Assembly (NCBI GenBank): GCA_965223305.1
Contig: CBDCWT010000088.1
Coordinates: 620,001-684,000, forward strand
Reading direction: 5' to 3'
From: CBDCWT01 sp965223305
GTDB lineage: Bacteria; Planctomycetota; Planctomycetia; Pirellulales; Pirellulaceae
Length of the DNA stretch: 64,000 nucleotides
Part shown: piece by piece, positions 36,638 through 46,211 of the stretch
Layout of the letters: each line of letters opens with the position of its first letter
Position numbering within the stretch: the first letter of the stretch is position 1
The notes under the pieces: generated by a model
What the model was told of the DNA's origin: nothing
The model's input: only the letters and a program-made list of their open reading frames with translations
Databases searched by the model: none
Translations under genes and position numbers: made by a program

Positions 36638-39613
36638 TTACCAACGGAGCGGAGCTTGCCAGGCTTCCTTGAGAACACCTAGTTCCAAGTCCAACAGTGG
36701 CTTGTCAGCATCCAAACCGGGGGCGCTGCCTTTGCTGTCAAACACAGTTAAGCGATCGCTCTCGGTGACGCAGCCGATGTTGGCATGGGGGATCCCTGCC
36801 AGAGTCGCAGCGAACGCTGATTGTTTTTCAGAAGGCACTTCACAAACAAAGCGTGTGTTCGATTCCGAGAAGAGAACCACTAAATCTGCACGCTCGGCCT
36901 TGGCAATGCTCTCGCCCCGGGGAACGTCAGCTAGGTCGATACGGGCACCAAAGCCGCCGGCGAACGCCATCTCGGCGACGGCGACTGCAAGTCCGCCTTC
37001 GCTCAAGTCGTGGCATGCCCGCACCAGTCCCTGGCGGATTGCGCGATGAACTGCGGCAAAAGTCTCTCTCGCGCGCCGAGGTTCGACCCGGGGAACCTGA
37101 CCCCGCTGAGCTCGGTTGACCAGCGCAAAGTGCGAGCCACCCAGTTCGTTCTCGGTCGAGCCGACCAAGTAGAGCTGGTTCCCGGGCATCTTCAGATCCA
37201 TGGTCGTGCACGAGCGGACGTCGTCGACCTGCCCGAGTGCACTGATTAACAACGAGGGAGGAATCGAAATCGTGTGCCGATCTCCCCGCAACTCGTAGCT
37301 GAATTCGTTGTTCAAGCTGTCCTTGCCGCTGATGAAAGGCGTTCCCAACTCGACCGCGACGTCGTGGCAGGCGAGTGCTGCGCGCACGAGCGACCCCAGC
37401 GTCTCGGGACGATCGGTGTAGCCCCAGCAGAAGTTGTCGAGGATCGCAATCCGAGCCGGATCCGCTCCGACAGCGACGCAGTTGCGAACCGCCTCGTCGA
37501 TGGCTGAGGCCGCCATGTGGTACGTGTCATGGTCTCCATAGTGAGGGTTCATCCCGCAGGCGATGGCGATCCCACGCCAGGAGTCGAGAACCGGGCGGAC
37601 CACGGCCGCGTCGCTCGGTCCATCATTGGCCTTTCCGACCAGCGGTTTGACCACGCTTCCTCCTTGAACTTCGTGATCGTATTGCCGAATCACCCACTCC
37701 TTACTAGCGACATTCAACGAGCCCAGGATCTCGAGTAACGTCTCGCCCGCCCCAATCGCAGAAGCCGGTTGGCCGGCCGGCAACTGTAGCGGCTGTACAG
37801 CGGGCGCATTGAACACGGCCTCACGGACGACGGGTGGACGGCCGCCGTGCAGGAACTCCATGCTCAAGTCGGCGACAAGCTGTTCTTGATACCTCAGCTG
37901 CAGGCGGCCCGTTGGAACGAACTTACCAATGATGGTCGCCTCGACTCCCTCCGACTGACAAAGCTGCGAAAACGCGTCCCAACTCTCCGGCGGTACGGAG
38001 AGCACCATGCGTTCCTGGGCTTCCGAGATCCAGATTTCGGTATAGGAGAGCCCCTCGTACTTGAGCGGGGCGCGGTCGAGCCACACTTCCGCGCCGATCT
38101 CGGCGCCCATTTCGCCGACCGCGCTGGAAAATCCCCCTGCACCGCAGTCGGTGATGGAGTTATAGAGTCGCCGATCGCGGGCCTCGAGCACGACGTCCAA
38201 CACCATTTTCTCGGTGATGGCGTTCCCGATTTGAACGGCGCCCCCCGACAGTTCCTCACTTTCACTCGTCAGTTCTGCCGAACTAAAGGTCGCCCCGTGA
38301 ATTCCATCTCTTCCCGTCCTCCCGCCGACGGCCACGATCCAGTCTCCCTGACGTGGTTGCTTGTCTGACATGTCACGCGGAATTAGCCCCACATTGCCGC
38401 AGAAAACGAGAGGGTTACCCAGGTACCGGCGATCGAAGTAGAGCGCACCATTGACGGTGGGAATTCCCATACGATTCCCATAGTCTCGAACTCCGGCCAC
38501 CACCCCCCGCATCACGCGCCGGGGATGAAGCACTCCGGGTGGCAGCTCGTCGGCGGAGGTGTCCGGCGGAGCAAAGCAGAAGACATCCGTGTTACAGATT
38601 GGCTTGGCTCCCATGCCGGTTCCCAGCGGATCTCGAATCACACCGCCGAGTCCCGTGTTCGCTCCTCCGTATGGCTCCAGAGCCGAGGGGTGGTTATGCG
38701 TCTCGACTTTGAAAACGACGTTGTAGCGGTTGTCGAACTCGACGATCCCGGCATTGTCTTCGAAGACGCTGACGCACCAGTCGTCATCGCCTCGCTGTCG
38801 ACGGATTTCGTGCGTCGCCGCAAAGATCGTCTCCTTCAACATGTTCTCGAACTGTCGATCTCCGTTTTCGTCCCGGTAGGCAACTCGTCCGGCCAAAGTC
38901 TTGTGGCTGCAGTGTTCGCTCCAAGTCTGCGCGATCGTTTCCAACTCGGCGTCGGTGGGATCGCGCCGCAGCTCCACAAAGTGCTGCTGGATCGTCTGCA
39001 TCTCCACCAACGTCAGGTAGAGCTGGCCGTCTCGACTGAGATCTGCCAGGGCCTGTGCGTCAAGATCTCGGATGGGCACTTCTCGCAATTCAAATTCGTA
39101 CGCCGTTCCGATTCCCAGCCGGTCGACCTGGAGCGGCCCCAAGACGACTTGCTCGATGGCATCGTTGGCCAGGATGCGGCGGCAGACCCTCTGTAGAGCT
39201 TCCGCGTCGATGTCGGTGATCCAATACTTGCGGAGCGTCCGCACCGCTTTGGCCGAGAAGCCAAAGTCGCTGATTGCCGCCAGCGCCGACTGTGCCACAG
39301 GGTCGGTGACGCCCGGCTTCGGCAGCACTTGAATGAGCGAGGCGGCATCGCCGTTGCCGGCGGGGCATTGCGCCAAGACCTGGTCACCAACGAGTGCCAC
39401 CACGGCCGCCTCTACGACTTCGTCGGCAAACAGCTCGCGGGCGAGCTGGCTTGCTTGGTTTTCGGAAAGGTCTCCCTCGACCAGGAATCCTCGCGCCGTG
39501 GCCACTTCGATTCCCTGAGTAAGCCGGAGCTCTGCTGCCTCCGCAGTCACAGCCAAGCCAAGCAGATCTGGCTGCCCTGGCCGGTGGCAAATATCAATCT
39601 CCCACAGGGTCAC
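36638..39613 (-). CDS. purL: Phosphoribosylformylglycinamidine synthase, PurS-PurL fusion
   Basis: 991 residues against about 730-750 for a normal small PurL. The extra N-terminal ~190 residues contain two PurS-like halves (about 1-80 and 95-170, the second with LPKPGVTDPVAQSALAAISD). The rest is the AIRS-like synthetase: WSEHCSHKTLAGRV, VETHNHPSALEPYGGANTG, GGRTGRDGIHGATFSSAELT and a C-terminal half with DLSEGGLAVAVAEMAF. No glutaminase domain is present; that is PurQ. It overlaps the tyrA stop by 20 bases, so the two are probably cotranscribed. Confidence 0.92.
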   Translation of the reverse strand: MTLWEIDICHRPGQPDLLGLAVTAEAAELRLTQGIEVATARGFLVEGDLSENQASQLARELFADEVVEAAVVALVGDQVLAQCPAGNGDAASLIQVLPKPGVTDPVAQSALAAISDFGFSAKAVRTLRKYWITDIDAEALQRVCRRILANDAIEQVVLGPLQVDRLGIGTAYEFELREVPIRDLDAQALADLSRDGQLYLTLVEMQTIQQHFVELRRDPTDAELETIAQTWSEHCSHKTLAGRVAYRDENGDRQFENMLKETIFAATHEIRRQRGDDDWCVSVFEDNAGIVEFDNRYNVVFKVETHNHPSALEPYGGANTGLGGVIRDPLGTGMGAKPICNTDVFCFAPPDTSADELPPGVLHPRRVMRGVVAGVRDYGNRMGIPTVNGALYFDRRYLGNPLVFCGNVGLIPRDMSDKQPRQGDWIVAVGGRTGRDGIHGATFSSAELTSESEELSGGAVQIGNAITEKMVLDVVLEARDRRLYNSITDCGAGGFSSAVGEMGAEIGAEVWLDRAPLKYEGLSYTEIWISEAQERMVLSVPPESWDAFSQLCQSEGVEATIIGKFVPTGRLQLRYQEQLVADLSMEFLHGGRPPVVREAVFNAPAVQPLQLPAGQPASAIGAGETLLEILGSLNVASKEWVIRQYDHEVQGGSVVKPLVGKANDGPSDAAVVRPVLDSWRGIAIACGMNPHYGDHDTYHMAASAIDEAVRNCVAVGADPARIAILDNFCWGYTDRPETLGSLVRAALACHDVAVELGTPFISGKDSLNNEFSYELRGDRHTISIPPSLLISALGQVDDVRSCTTMDLKMPGNQLYLVGSTENELGGSHFALVNRAQRGQVPRVEPRRARETFAAVHRAIRQGLVRACHDLSEGGLAVAVAEMAFAGGFGARIDLADVPRGESIAKAERADLVVLFSESNTRFVCEVPSEKQSAFAATLAGIPHANIGCVTESDRLTVFDSKGSAPGLDADKPLLDLELGVLKEAWQAPLRW

Positions 39614-40454
39614 GTTTGTCCTTTCCTTCCCTGAGTAGCTGTTTTAGGCGCTGCTCGTCTCCCTTTTCGAGTGCACGGCGAAATGACGCCAGCACTTTCT
39701 CAAACTTGCCGAGTGACTTCAAGATGTGGCTGCGGTTCTTGCTGAGTATCTGACGCCACAACTCGGTATCAGCTGCGGCGATGCGCGTGGTGTCGAGCCA
39801 GCCGCCGGCCACGAGCGGTAGGTCGCCCGGGGGCGTTGTCCCGGCCAACGCCGATGCGACGATGTGCGGTAGATGGCTGATCGCAGCCACCGATTGGTCG
39901 TGGGCCAGCGGTGTTTTGCGATAGACCCGCGCCCCCAGCGCTTGCCAGAAGGTGCTTGTCCGACGAAAGTCGACAGGCCGGGTGCTTCGCGAGGGCGTGA
40001 CCACCACGGCGCGGTCCTGCAACAAATCTGCCCGCGCGTGTTGCGGCCCCCTCTTTTCGCTTCCTGCCAGCGGATGGCTACCCACGAAGCGAACGTCTCG
40101 CGCCGCGAGAGCGTGTCGTTGCAATTCTAAGCTCGCAACGATCTCCGTCTTCGTGCTACCCACGTCCGTCAGCAAGGCTCCCGTAGGACAGTGTTTGGCT
40201 GCATCGAGGCAGTGGGAGACGATTGCCTCGACGGGGGTGCAGACGACGATCAGCTGTGCATCTGCCACACCGCGGGCCAGATTTGTGGTGGTGCGGTTCA
40301 CGGCTCCGCACTCGCGCGCCCGCCGCAAAGCTGCCGGCCTGCGGCCAATTCCGACAACGGTCCGCGCCAACTTGCGCTGTTGAAGAGCCATGCCGATCGA
40401 TCCGCCGATCAGCCCGACTCCGACCAGGGCCACGGTGTCCCAACGCTGCATCAA
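39594..40454 (-). CDS. tyrA: Prephenate dehydrogenase
   Basis: 286 residues. The Rossmann start VALVGVGLIGGSIGMALQQR, DVGSTKTEIVAS, VGSHPLAGSEKRGPQHARAD (conserved His and Ser of the active site) and HDQSVAAISHLPHIVASAL are diagnostic. It makes 4-hydroxyphenylpyruvate for tyrosine synthesis. Two adjacent Met codons (40454, 40451) can start it; AAGGGA lies upstream. Its 3' end overlaps purL by 20 bases. Confidence 0.92.
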   Translation of the reverse strand: MMQRWDTVALVGVGLIGGSIGMALQQRKLARTVVGIGRRPAALRRARECGAVNRTTTNLARGVADAQLIVVCTPVEAIVSHCLDAAKHCPTGALLTDVGSTKTEIVASLELQRHALAARDVRFVGSHPLAGSEKRGPQHARADLLQDRAVVVTPSRSTRPVDFRRTSTFWQALGARVYRKTPLAHDQSVAAISHLPHIVASALAGTTPPGDLPLVAGGWLDTTRIAAADTELWRQILSKNRSHILKSLGKFEKVLASFRRALEKGDEQRLKQLLREGKDKRDPVGD

Positions 40455-40547
40455 TAGTCATCCCTTAGTCATCTGGAACGTAGGATTCTAACAAATGCCA
40501 CCAAGGGCGGGAGCTGAAGCGGGCACTTCTTTTCCACGCGCCGATCA

Positions 40548-40567
40548 GCCGCTGGGCGTTAGCCCTG
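40548..40567. repeat. Repeat B hairpin
   Basis: GATCAGCCGCTGGGCGTTAG (reverse complement of the B core) occurs here alone, without repeat A, in the 228-base gap between tyrA and the divergent gspF-like gene. Confidence 0.6.
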
Positions 40568-40682
40568 CCAACCGGATGGGCTGATCTGTTTGGCTGAAAA
40601 GGACGGCTGAAACGAAGTCAACACTTCTCCCGCCGCCGCTCAGCACATAAGATGGTGGCAGGGGTTGACTCGAGATTGGACT

Positions 40683-41771
40683 ATGGCATCGGTCAGAGAT
40701 CCACATCCTGCTAACCAGGGCTTCCCGCCGAAGCGCGCCCTGTTTCCGGTGCGGATTGGTCTCCGCACGTTGGCCAAAATGTGTCACAACGTCGGGACAG
40801 GGCTTTACGCCGGAATCGACATTCGTCGGGTCTGGGAAACCGAGGCAGCCCGAGGCGGTACCCGCCACCGCAGTACCATGTCCGATATTCGTGACCGTGT
40901 CGCCGACGGGGATTCGGTCACTTCTGCCATTTCCCAAGCCGGTGGCTACTTTCCCACACTCGTCAAAGAGATGGTCGACGTCGGCGAGCGGACCGGCAGG
41001 CTCGATCAGGTCTTTGTCCGACTCGGTGAGCACTACGACAACGTGTTGCGAATGCAGCGAGCCTTCGTGGCAGGGATCGCCTGGCCAGTCTTCGAGCTCG
41101 GTCTCGGGTTGGGCGTCATCGGGTTGTTCATTTTCATCTTGGGAATGATTCCCTCCGGGCCGGAGGGACCACCGATCACTTTCTTCGGACTGTACGGCGT
41201 AAAGGGTTTGTCGATTTACTGTTCGGTTCTCGTCGCGGTGATCGCGTTGTTCGCCGTGACCATGACGGGAATTCGCAACGGTTGGTTCAATCTCGACCCG
41301 CTGATGCGAGGACTAACGAGTCTGCCCGGTGTCGGCAACGGACTCAAAACGATCGCCATGTCACGGTTGACCTGGTCTCTGTCCCTGGCGACCGACTCGG
41401 AAATTGATGCCGCGCGTGCCGCCGAGCTGGCCGTGCGTACGACCCAGAACTCTTACTACACATCTCGGATCGACCGCATCAAAGAGGTGATCCGCGGAGG
41501 CGGCGAGATGCGTGAGGCCTTCGAGGCAGCCGGCGTCTTTCCAGGTGATTTTCTCGACGCTCTGCACGCTGGCGAGTTGAGCGGTCGGATCAGCGAGTCG
41601 ATGCAAGTGCTCGCCAAAGACTACGAAGACCGCACCAAACTCTTCTATCGCGGAGTGGCAGTGGCTGCCGGTATCGCAGTCTTCTTACTAGTTGCCGCGC
41701 TGATCATCTTCCTGATCATCACGCTATTCATGCAGTACATGGATATCCTGAACAGCGCCAGCCAGTTCTAA
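40683..41771 (+). CDS. Type II secretion system F-family membrane protein
   Basis: 362 residues from ATG 40683 (TTG 40665 possible). Two T2SF domains: the first about 30-155 (MCHNVGTGLYAGIDIRRVWE, VDVGERTGRLDQVFVRLGEH), the second about 220-345 (LSLATDSEIDAARAAELAVR, LHAGELSGRISESMQVLAKD). Membrane segments lie near 130-155, 175-195 and at the C-terminus. GspF/PilC proteins form the inner-membrane platform of secretion systems or pili. No ATPase or pilin gene is adjacent, so the partner genes must be elsewhere. Confidence 0.85.
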   Translation: MASVRDPHPANQGFPPKRALFPVRIGLRTLAKMCHNVGTGLYAGIDIRRVWETEAARGGTRHRSTMSDIRDRVADGDSVTSAISQAGGYFPTLVKEMVDVGERTGRLDQVFVRLGEHYDNVLRMQRAFVAGIAWPVFELGLGLGVIGLFIFILGMIPSGPEGPPITFFGLYGVKGLSIYCSVLVAVIALFAVTMTGIRNGWFNLDPLMRGLTSLPGVGNGLKTIAMSRLTWSLSLATDSEIDAARAAELAVRTTQNSYYTSRIDRIKEVIRGGGEMREAFEAAGVFPGDFLDALHAGELSGRISESMQVLAKDYEDRTKLFYRGVAVAAGIAVFLLVAALIIFLIITLFMQYMDILNSASQF

Positions 41772-41803
41772 ACGTCAGGTTGCCGCCCTGACCGCAAATC
41801 AGA

Positions 41804-41870
41804 ACCCGAAGCGTAAGCGAGGGAATACTTACGTTGGGACGCCAACTCCCCTCGCTAACGCTTCGGGTTC
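41804..41870. repeat. Repeat C hairpin, copy 3
   Basis: AACCCGAAGCGTAAGCGAGG paired with CCTCGCTAACGCTTCGGGTT, one mismatch; the loop is inverted relative to copies 1 and 2. It lies 33 bases after the gspF-like stop, in front of the convergent macB remnant. Confidence 0.78.
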
Positions 41871-41928
41871 CGGAAAACACGACGAATTCGACCGCTTGTT
41901 CCCGGTCTACTTGCTAAACGGCACTCGA

Positions 41929-43279
41929 CTATTCATGCCGCAGCGCTTCGATGGGATCCATCTGCGCCCGCCCGATAAGCGGGATAGAGGGCCGAACAGC
42001 ACACCGATCACCACGGAGATGCCAAACGCCAGCGGAATAGACTGCGGCACGATGATGGGATCGACGTCTCGCACGATTTCGGGCAGGCTCTCGATCAAGA
42101 GCGGCCGATACCAGCGCACCAAGTCTCTAATTCCGCTGACTAGGATAGGGCAGACAAGCCCACCTGCGACGCCGGTCGCGCCACCCCATCACTGACAAGG
42201 CAATCGTCTCCACCAGAAACTGCCGGATAATGTCGCGGCGTTTGGCTCCCAGTGCTCGGCGGATGCAGGATCTCGCGGGTCCGTTCCGTGACCGTCGCCA
42301 GCATGATGTTCATGATGCCGATGCCACCCACGACCAACGAGATGGCGGCGATCAGGCCCATGAAGACCATGAACATGATCCGTGTGCGAACGCGCTTGTT
42401 CGAGCAACTCCAAAGGCACGACGACCGCCACATCCTGGACTTTGCCGTGATGGGGTGCCAGCGTACGTTCCACCAACTCGGCGGTCCGCTGCACGTTGTG
42501 GATGCCGTCCACTCGCAGGGTGATCTGGTTCAGCTCGATTGTCTCCCCTTCGCGGGCGCCGCTGCGACGCACGACGACCGTGTCCCCGATCCGGCCCCGC
42601 AGTGTGCTGATGGGAATATAGGACGTCGTTGGAGAACTCTTGGGCTTCCATCGACCCGCCGATGGCCGCCGTGGCACCGCGTTCCTTGACGACACACCGA
42701 CCACACGGTAGTAGTCGTCGTGTTCCTGCAGATAGATCCGCCGCCCAATCGGATCCTCGTACGGAAACAACCGTTCGACGATCCGTGCCGCCAAGACGCA
42801 GACGTTCTGCTTGACTTTGAGCTCTGCGTCGGTGATGAAATGCCCTCGATCCACTTCGAGCCGTGTTACCTCGGCGTACTCGGGCGTGCAGCCCACGACG
42901 CGGCTGTCGACCAGCCGGTCGCCGTAACGCACTTCCCGCCGCATCTCTCGAATCGGAATCGCAACTGCGAATCGTGGGGATCGTTTCTTACGAGGCGGTC
43001 ATAGTCTTCACGGAAGCAGGCCGTAGGGCAAGAATGAAGTTGTTGGCGCTGGCATCCGGCGGGTTCAAGCGGCTTGATAGAACGGACCATGATATTGTCC
43101 GCGCACCAAGACCCTCGATTTGCTTTTGGGCCTCCTGCGACTAATGCCTTCGCCGATCGCCAGCAGCCAGATGACGCTGGCGACGCCGATGAAGATACCC
43201 AATACGGTCAACAAGCGACCGCATCGGGTGCAGCAGCAGGCTCTTGATACCAAGTAACCAGGTTCGGAGAAGACAGCAT
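41929..43279 (-). pseudogene. MacB-like ABC transporter permease, multiply frameshifted
   Basis: FtsX/MacB pieces appear in order across different frames: LLTVLGIFIGVASVIWLLAI near the start, a periplasmic domain (TRLEVDRGHFITDAELKV, LFPYEDPIGRRIYL), GLIAAISLVVGGIGIMNIML, then VPQSIPLAFGISVVIGVLFG and a MDPIEALRHE-like end before TAG at 41929. At least five frame changes are needed. One extra base near 42262-42268 splits the conserved IRRALGAKRRDI segment. Codons remain well conserved, so this may be a recent decay or sequence errors. Confidence 0.75.
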
Positions 43280-43314
43280 TGTCTCTGGATTCCGAAGCAA
43301 CTAGCGGGCGACTG

Positions 43315-44077
43315 CTAGTTGCTAATTCCGGCTGCCGCCCGCTCTCGTTGCGGCGACCAGCACCCGGTCTGTCGCCGTTTTAGCACGTCGCTTTGGATGA
43401 GACCATCACGCAGGCGGATCACTCGCTTGGCGTGCTCGGAAGAAACCTCGTCTTCGTGGGTCACCATGATGATCGTCTTGCCGAGGTTGTTGAGGTCCTC
43501 GAAGATCTTGAGGATCTCTTCAGTGGTGGCCGAGTCGAGGTTACCTGTCGCTTCGTCCGCCAGCACGAAGTACGGGATCGTTGACCAAGCTTCGCGCGAT
43601 CGCTACACGCTGCTGCTGGCCACCGGACAACTGCGAGGGCCGGTGTCCCGAGCCGGTCGGCGAGTCCCACCATCTCGAGCCAGTTCCGTCACGCGCTTTC
43701 GATCGGTGGCTGGTGAGCCGCCCCTGGTAGTAGAGCGGAACTTCGATGTTCTCGACGACCGTCAACTGCTGAATCAAGTTGTAGGATTGGAACACGAAGC
43801 CGATTCGCGTGGCCCGCATCCAGGAGAGCTGGTTGTCGTTCATCGTTCGCGACATCTTCTGATCGCCCGAGCCACATCGAGCCCAGTCGTCGGCCGGTCC
43901 AGGCAGCCCAGAAGGTTGAGCAACGTGCTCTTGCCTGAACCCGGACGGTCCCATGATCGCCACGTAGTCTCCCTTCGGGAACATCGAACGAGACGCCGCG
44001 CTTAATGCGCCCGTACGGTTTCGCTCTTCAGCACGTAGTGCTTTGTGAGATTCTTCAATCTTGCAAGCAAGGTTCAT
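43315..44077 (-). pseudogene. MacB/LolD-like ABC transporter ATPase, multiply frameshifted
   Basis: Recognisable parts: GDYVAIMGPSG (start of Walker A), GFVFQSYNLIQQLTVVENIE (Q-loop), LSGGQQQRVAIARSLVNDP (signature), LADEATGNLDSATTEEIL (Walker B/D-loop) and IIMVTHED (H-loop), spread over two or more frames. Removing one base at 43938-43939 restores GPSGSGKSTLLNLLGCLDR, an intact Walker A. It lies between the macA-like and permease-like remnants on the same strand. Confidence 0.8.
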
Positions 44078-45723
44078 GGTGCGTTTCTCGACGAGGAACT
44101 TCCCGAGATCAAGTTGGCTGGGACCGACGTGCTCTGGCCGGCGTGTTTGGCCGGACCGCCGCCCACGGTTGCCTTTAAACTACCCACCGGCTCGTACTCT
44201 TGCCGGCGCATCCAGGAGCGACTTCGCGTTCTCCTCCTGACGGCCTTCGGCCTGGGGAAACCGGGACTCGTCGAACAAGTCCAGGTGTTTGCGCGGATTC
44301 ATGACGACCATTTCGCCTTCGTGCAGTTCACTCATGACCTTCATTCAATCGCCACGACCTTTTCGTCCGTCGAACTGATGACGATCTCGCGTGTCTCATA
44401 GCTTCTTGTGCCGCTTCTCGATCAAGCAGAATGTCTTGCCGTGGCGTTCGTACACCGCCTGAACCGGCATCGTCAAAGCGTCCGTCGCGACGATTCGACG
44501 TGAATCTGCACCTCGGCTGTCAAGACCGACGCGGATTTGCGGGGGCGGGTTTTCAACGCTAATCAAGCGTCGAATACTCCTTGGCGGACGAGTTCCACCA
44601 GTTACCCCGCTTCAGCGTACTTGTTCACCTTCGTCACTTCACCCCGCTAACGATGCTGTCTCCGAAGGCATCAATGCGAATCGTGACTGGTAGCCCCTCT
44701 TTAACCAGATTGATTCGGGACTCGTTGATCGTTGCCTTGACCTGCATCTGAGTGGGGTCGGGCAGTCGAATAATGACCTGCCGCCTCGCGTACGGCAACG
44801 CCCGGCTCCACGATAAACTCGCTTCCACTGCGACTGCTCTGCACGTTCGCATAGACGACCTGACCGGCCTGCGGGGCCAGCACTTTACATTTGCCTATCT
44901 GGTCCTCGATCTCCTTAAGATCGTTTAACTCGGTTTTGTATGAGTCTTGTTCATTGTTGTACTTGACCTCCGCAGACCTGATGTCGCTGTCCAGCTGAGT
45001 CAGCATCTTTCGTCGCGTGTACTGGTCCAAAACTTCCAACTTCTGGTTGGCCAGGTCTAGCTCGTTCTGCGCAGCCTGGACACGAAACTGTTCACCGTCG
45101 AGCTGCAATTCGGTGAGCGTTCCGCGAGCGACCTGCCTCTTGATCGAGTCATACGAAAGCTGTGCCTTCTTGAGGTTCTCCTTCAGCAACGAAGATCTCG
45201 TTTTCGATCGTCTTGCGAAGCTCGTTGTACGTTCCTTCAAGGTACTCGTCGCGTGCAATAACTGCCGTGTCAAAGAGCGCCTTGGCCTGGATCATGATCG
45301 CTTCAGCGGGTGTTGACGGCGATGCGCTGTCGATTTGCTTCTTGTTCGAGCGTCGAAGAATCGAAAGTAATGAGCCAGTCGCCTGCCTTGACATGCTCGC
45401 CCTCGGCGATGACGTCAATGATGGAGGTCGATGGGCCGATACTGCTCGTTCCAGCCCGCGCTCGGACTTGACAGCGGATTTCTACGTTGTTGGAGCTCTC
45501 GACTTCGCCTTGCTCCAAAACCACATGTTCGTAGGGACCGCGTTCGACGGTGGCCAACAAGGGGTTGGCCGACAGATCCTCGTCGTTGCCTCGGGTCACC
45601 AGCCAGGCCAGTCCACCGATGAGGCCGACCGCGACGACCAGGCCCGATCATGACAAACGTCGGAGTACCACCGTGACGGTGAGCGGGAAACGGACGACGC
45701 AGCGCCGTGACTGGAGCCTTCAT
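44078..45723 (-). pseudogene. MacA/HlyD-like periplasmic adaptor, multiply frameshifted
   Basis: N-terminus MKAPVTALRRPFPAHRHGG from ATG 45723, a membrane anchor in a shifted frame, then VIAEGEHVKAGDWLITFDSS (lipoyl half), a coiled-coil (IKRQVARGTLTELQLDGEQF, LANQKLEVLDQYTRRKMLTQ), KVLAPQAGQVVYANVQ (second lipoyl half) and IIRLPDPTQMQVKATINESR (beta barrel). At least five frame changes are needed. It would link the TolC-like channel to MacB in a tripartite efflux pump. Confidence 0.75.
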
Positions 45724-46211
45724 TCTGCAATCCTCTCCTGAGAAACAGGCGTGGCGTGGGGCAGGGGAGTGATCTTCTATTCTAGTCTAACTCGCGGTCT
45801 CATGCGAGATTGTGCCGGGTGCAAGAGGCATGCAGCGGCGGCAGGGAGGCAGTCGAATCCCGCTCGTGCACAAGGCGCCGGGCGGTGCCGCCTGAGGCCT
45901 GCAGCGCGGCGACACCGCGGGGTCTGGCCGCCAATCGTCACAGACGGAAACGCTTATCCTCTTTTGAATCCGTCACCAAGCAAATAAAACCGCTGTTTGT
46001 CCGGTAGGTTGCGGAAAAAAGCGATGATCCCGGACCCAGCGGGGACTGTATCGGTGACGGATCAGCGAGGGCGGACGGCACACGGAGTGTGCCTGCTACC
46101 GTAATGCGGCATACGTTCCGGGAGGGCGAGGCTCCCGCCGAGCCGTTTGGCCCGCGTGTAGGCTTCGTGTTGCTCTGCTTCTGGCGGACGGCACACGGAG
46201 TGTGCCTGCTA
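45724..46211. repeat. Gene-free repeat region between tolC and macA-like genes
   Basis: Holds repeat E twice (46070-46099 and 46183-46212, both oriented on the minus strand) and repeat F (46113-46148, GGGAGGGCGAGGCTCCCGCC). The F-spacer-E stretch 46113-46212 is about 100 bp and closely matches 22951-23051. The remainder (45724-46069) shows no gene. Confidence 0.75.

Noticed and set aside
41804..41870. Repeat C considered as a rho-independent terminator only
   Set aside because: The stem is very long and no T tract follows; copies also occur away from gene ends (35091-35159), so it was kept as a repeat.
42189..42944. 251-codon minus-strand frame as an intact separate gene
   Set aside because: It is the periplasmic piece of the MacB-like permease continuing into the wrong frame at its end.
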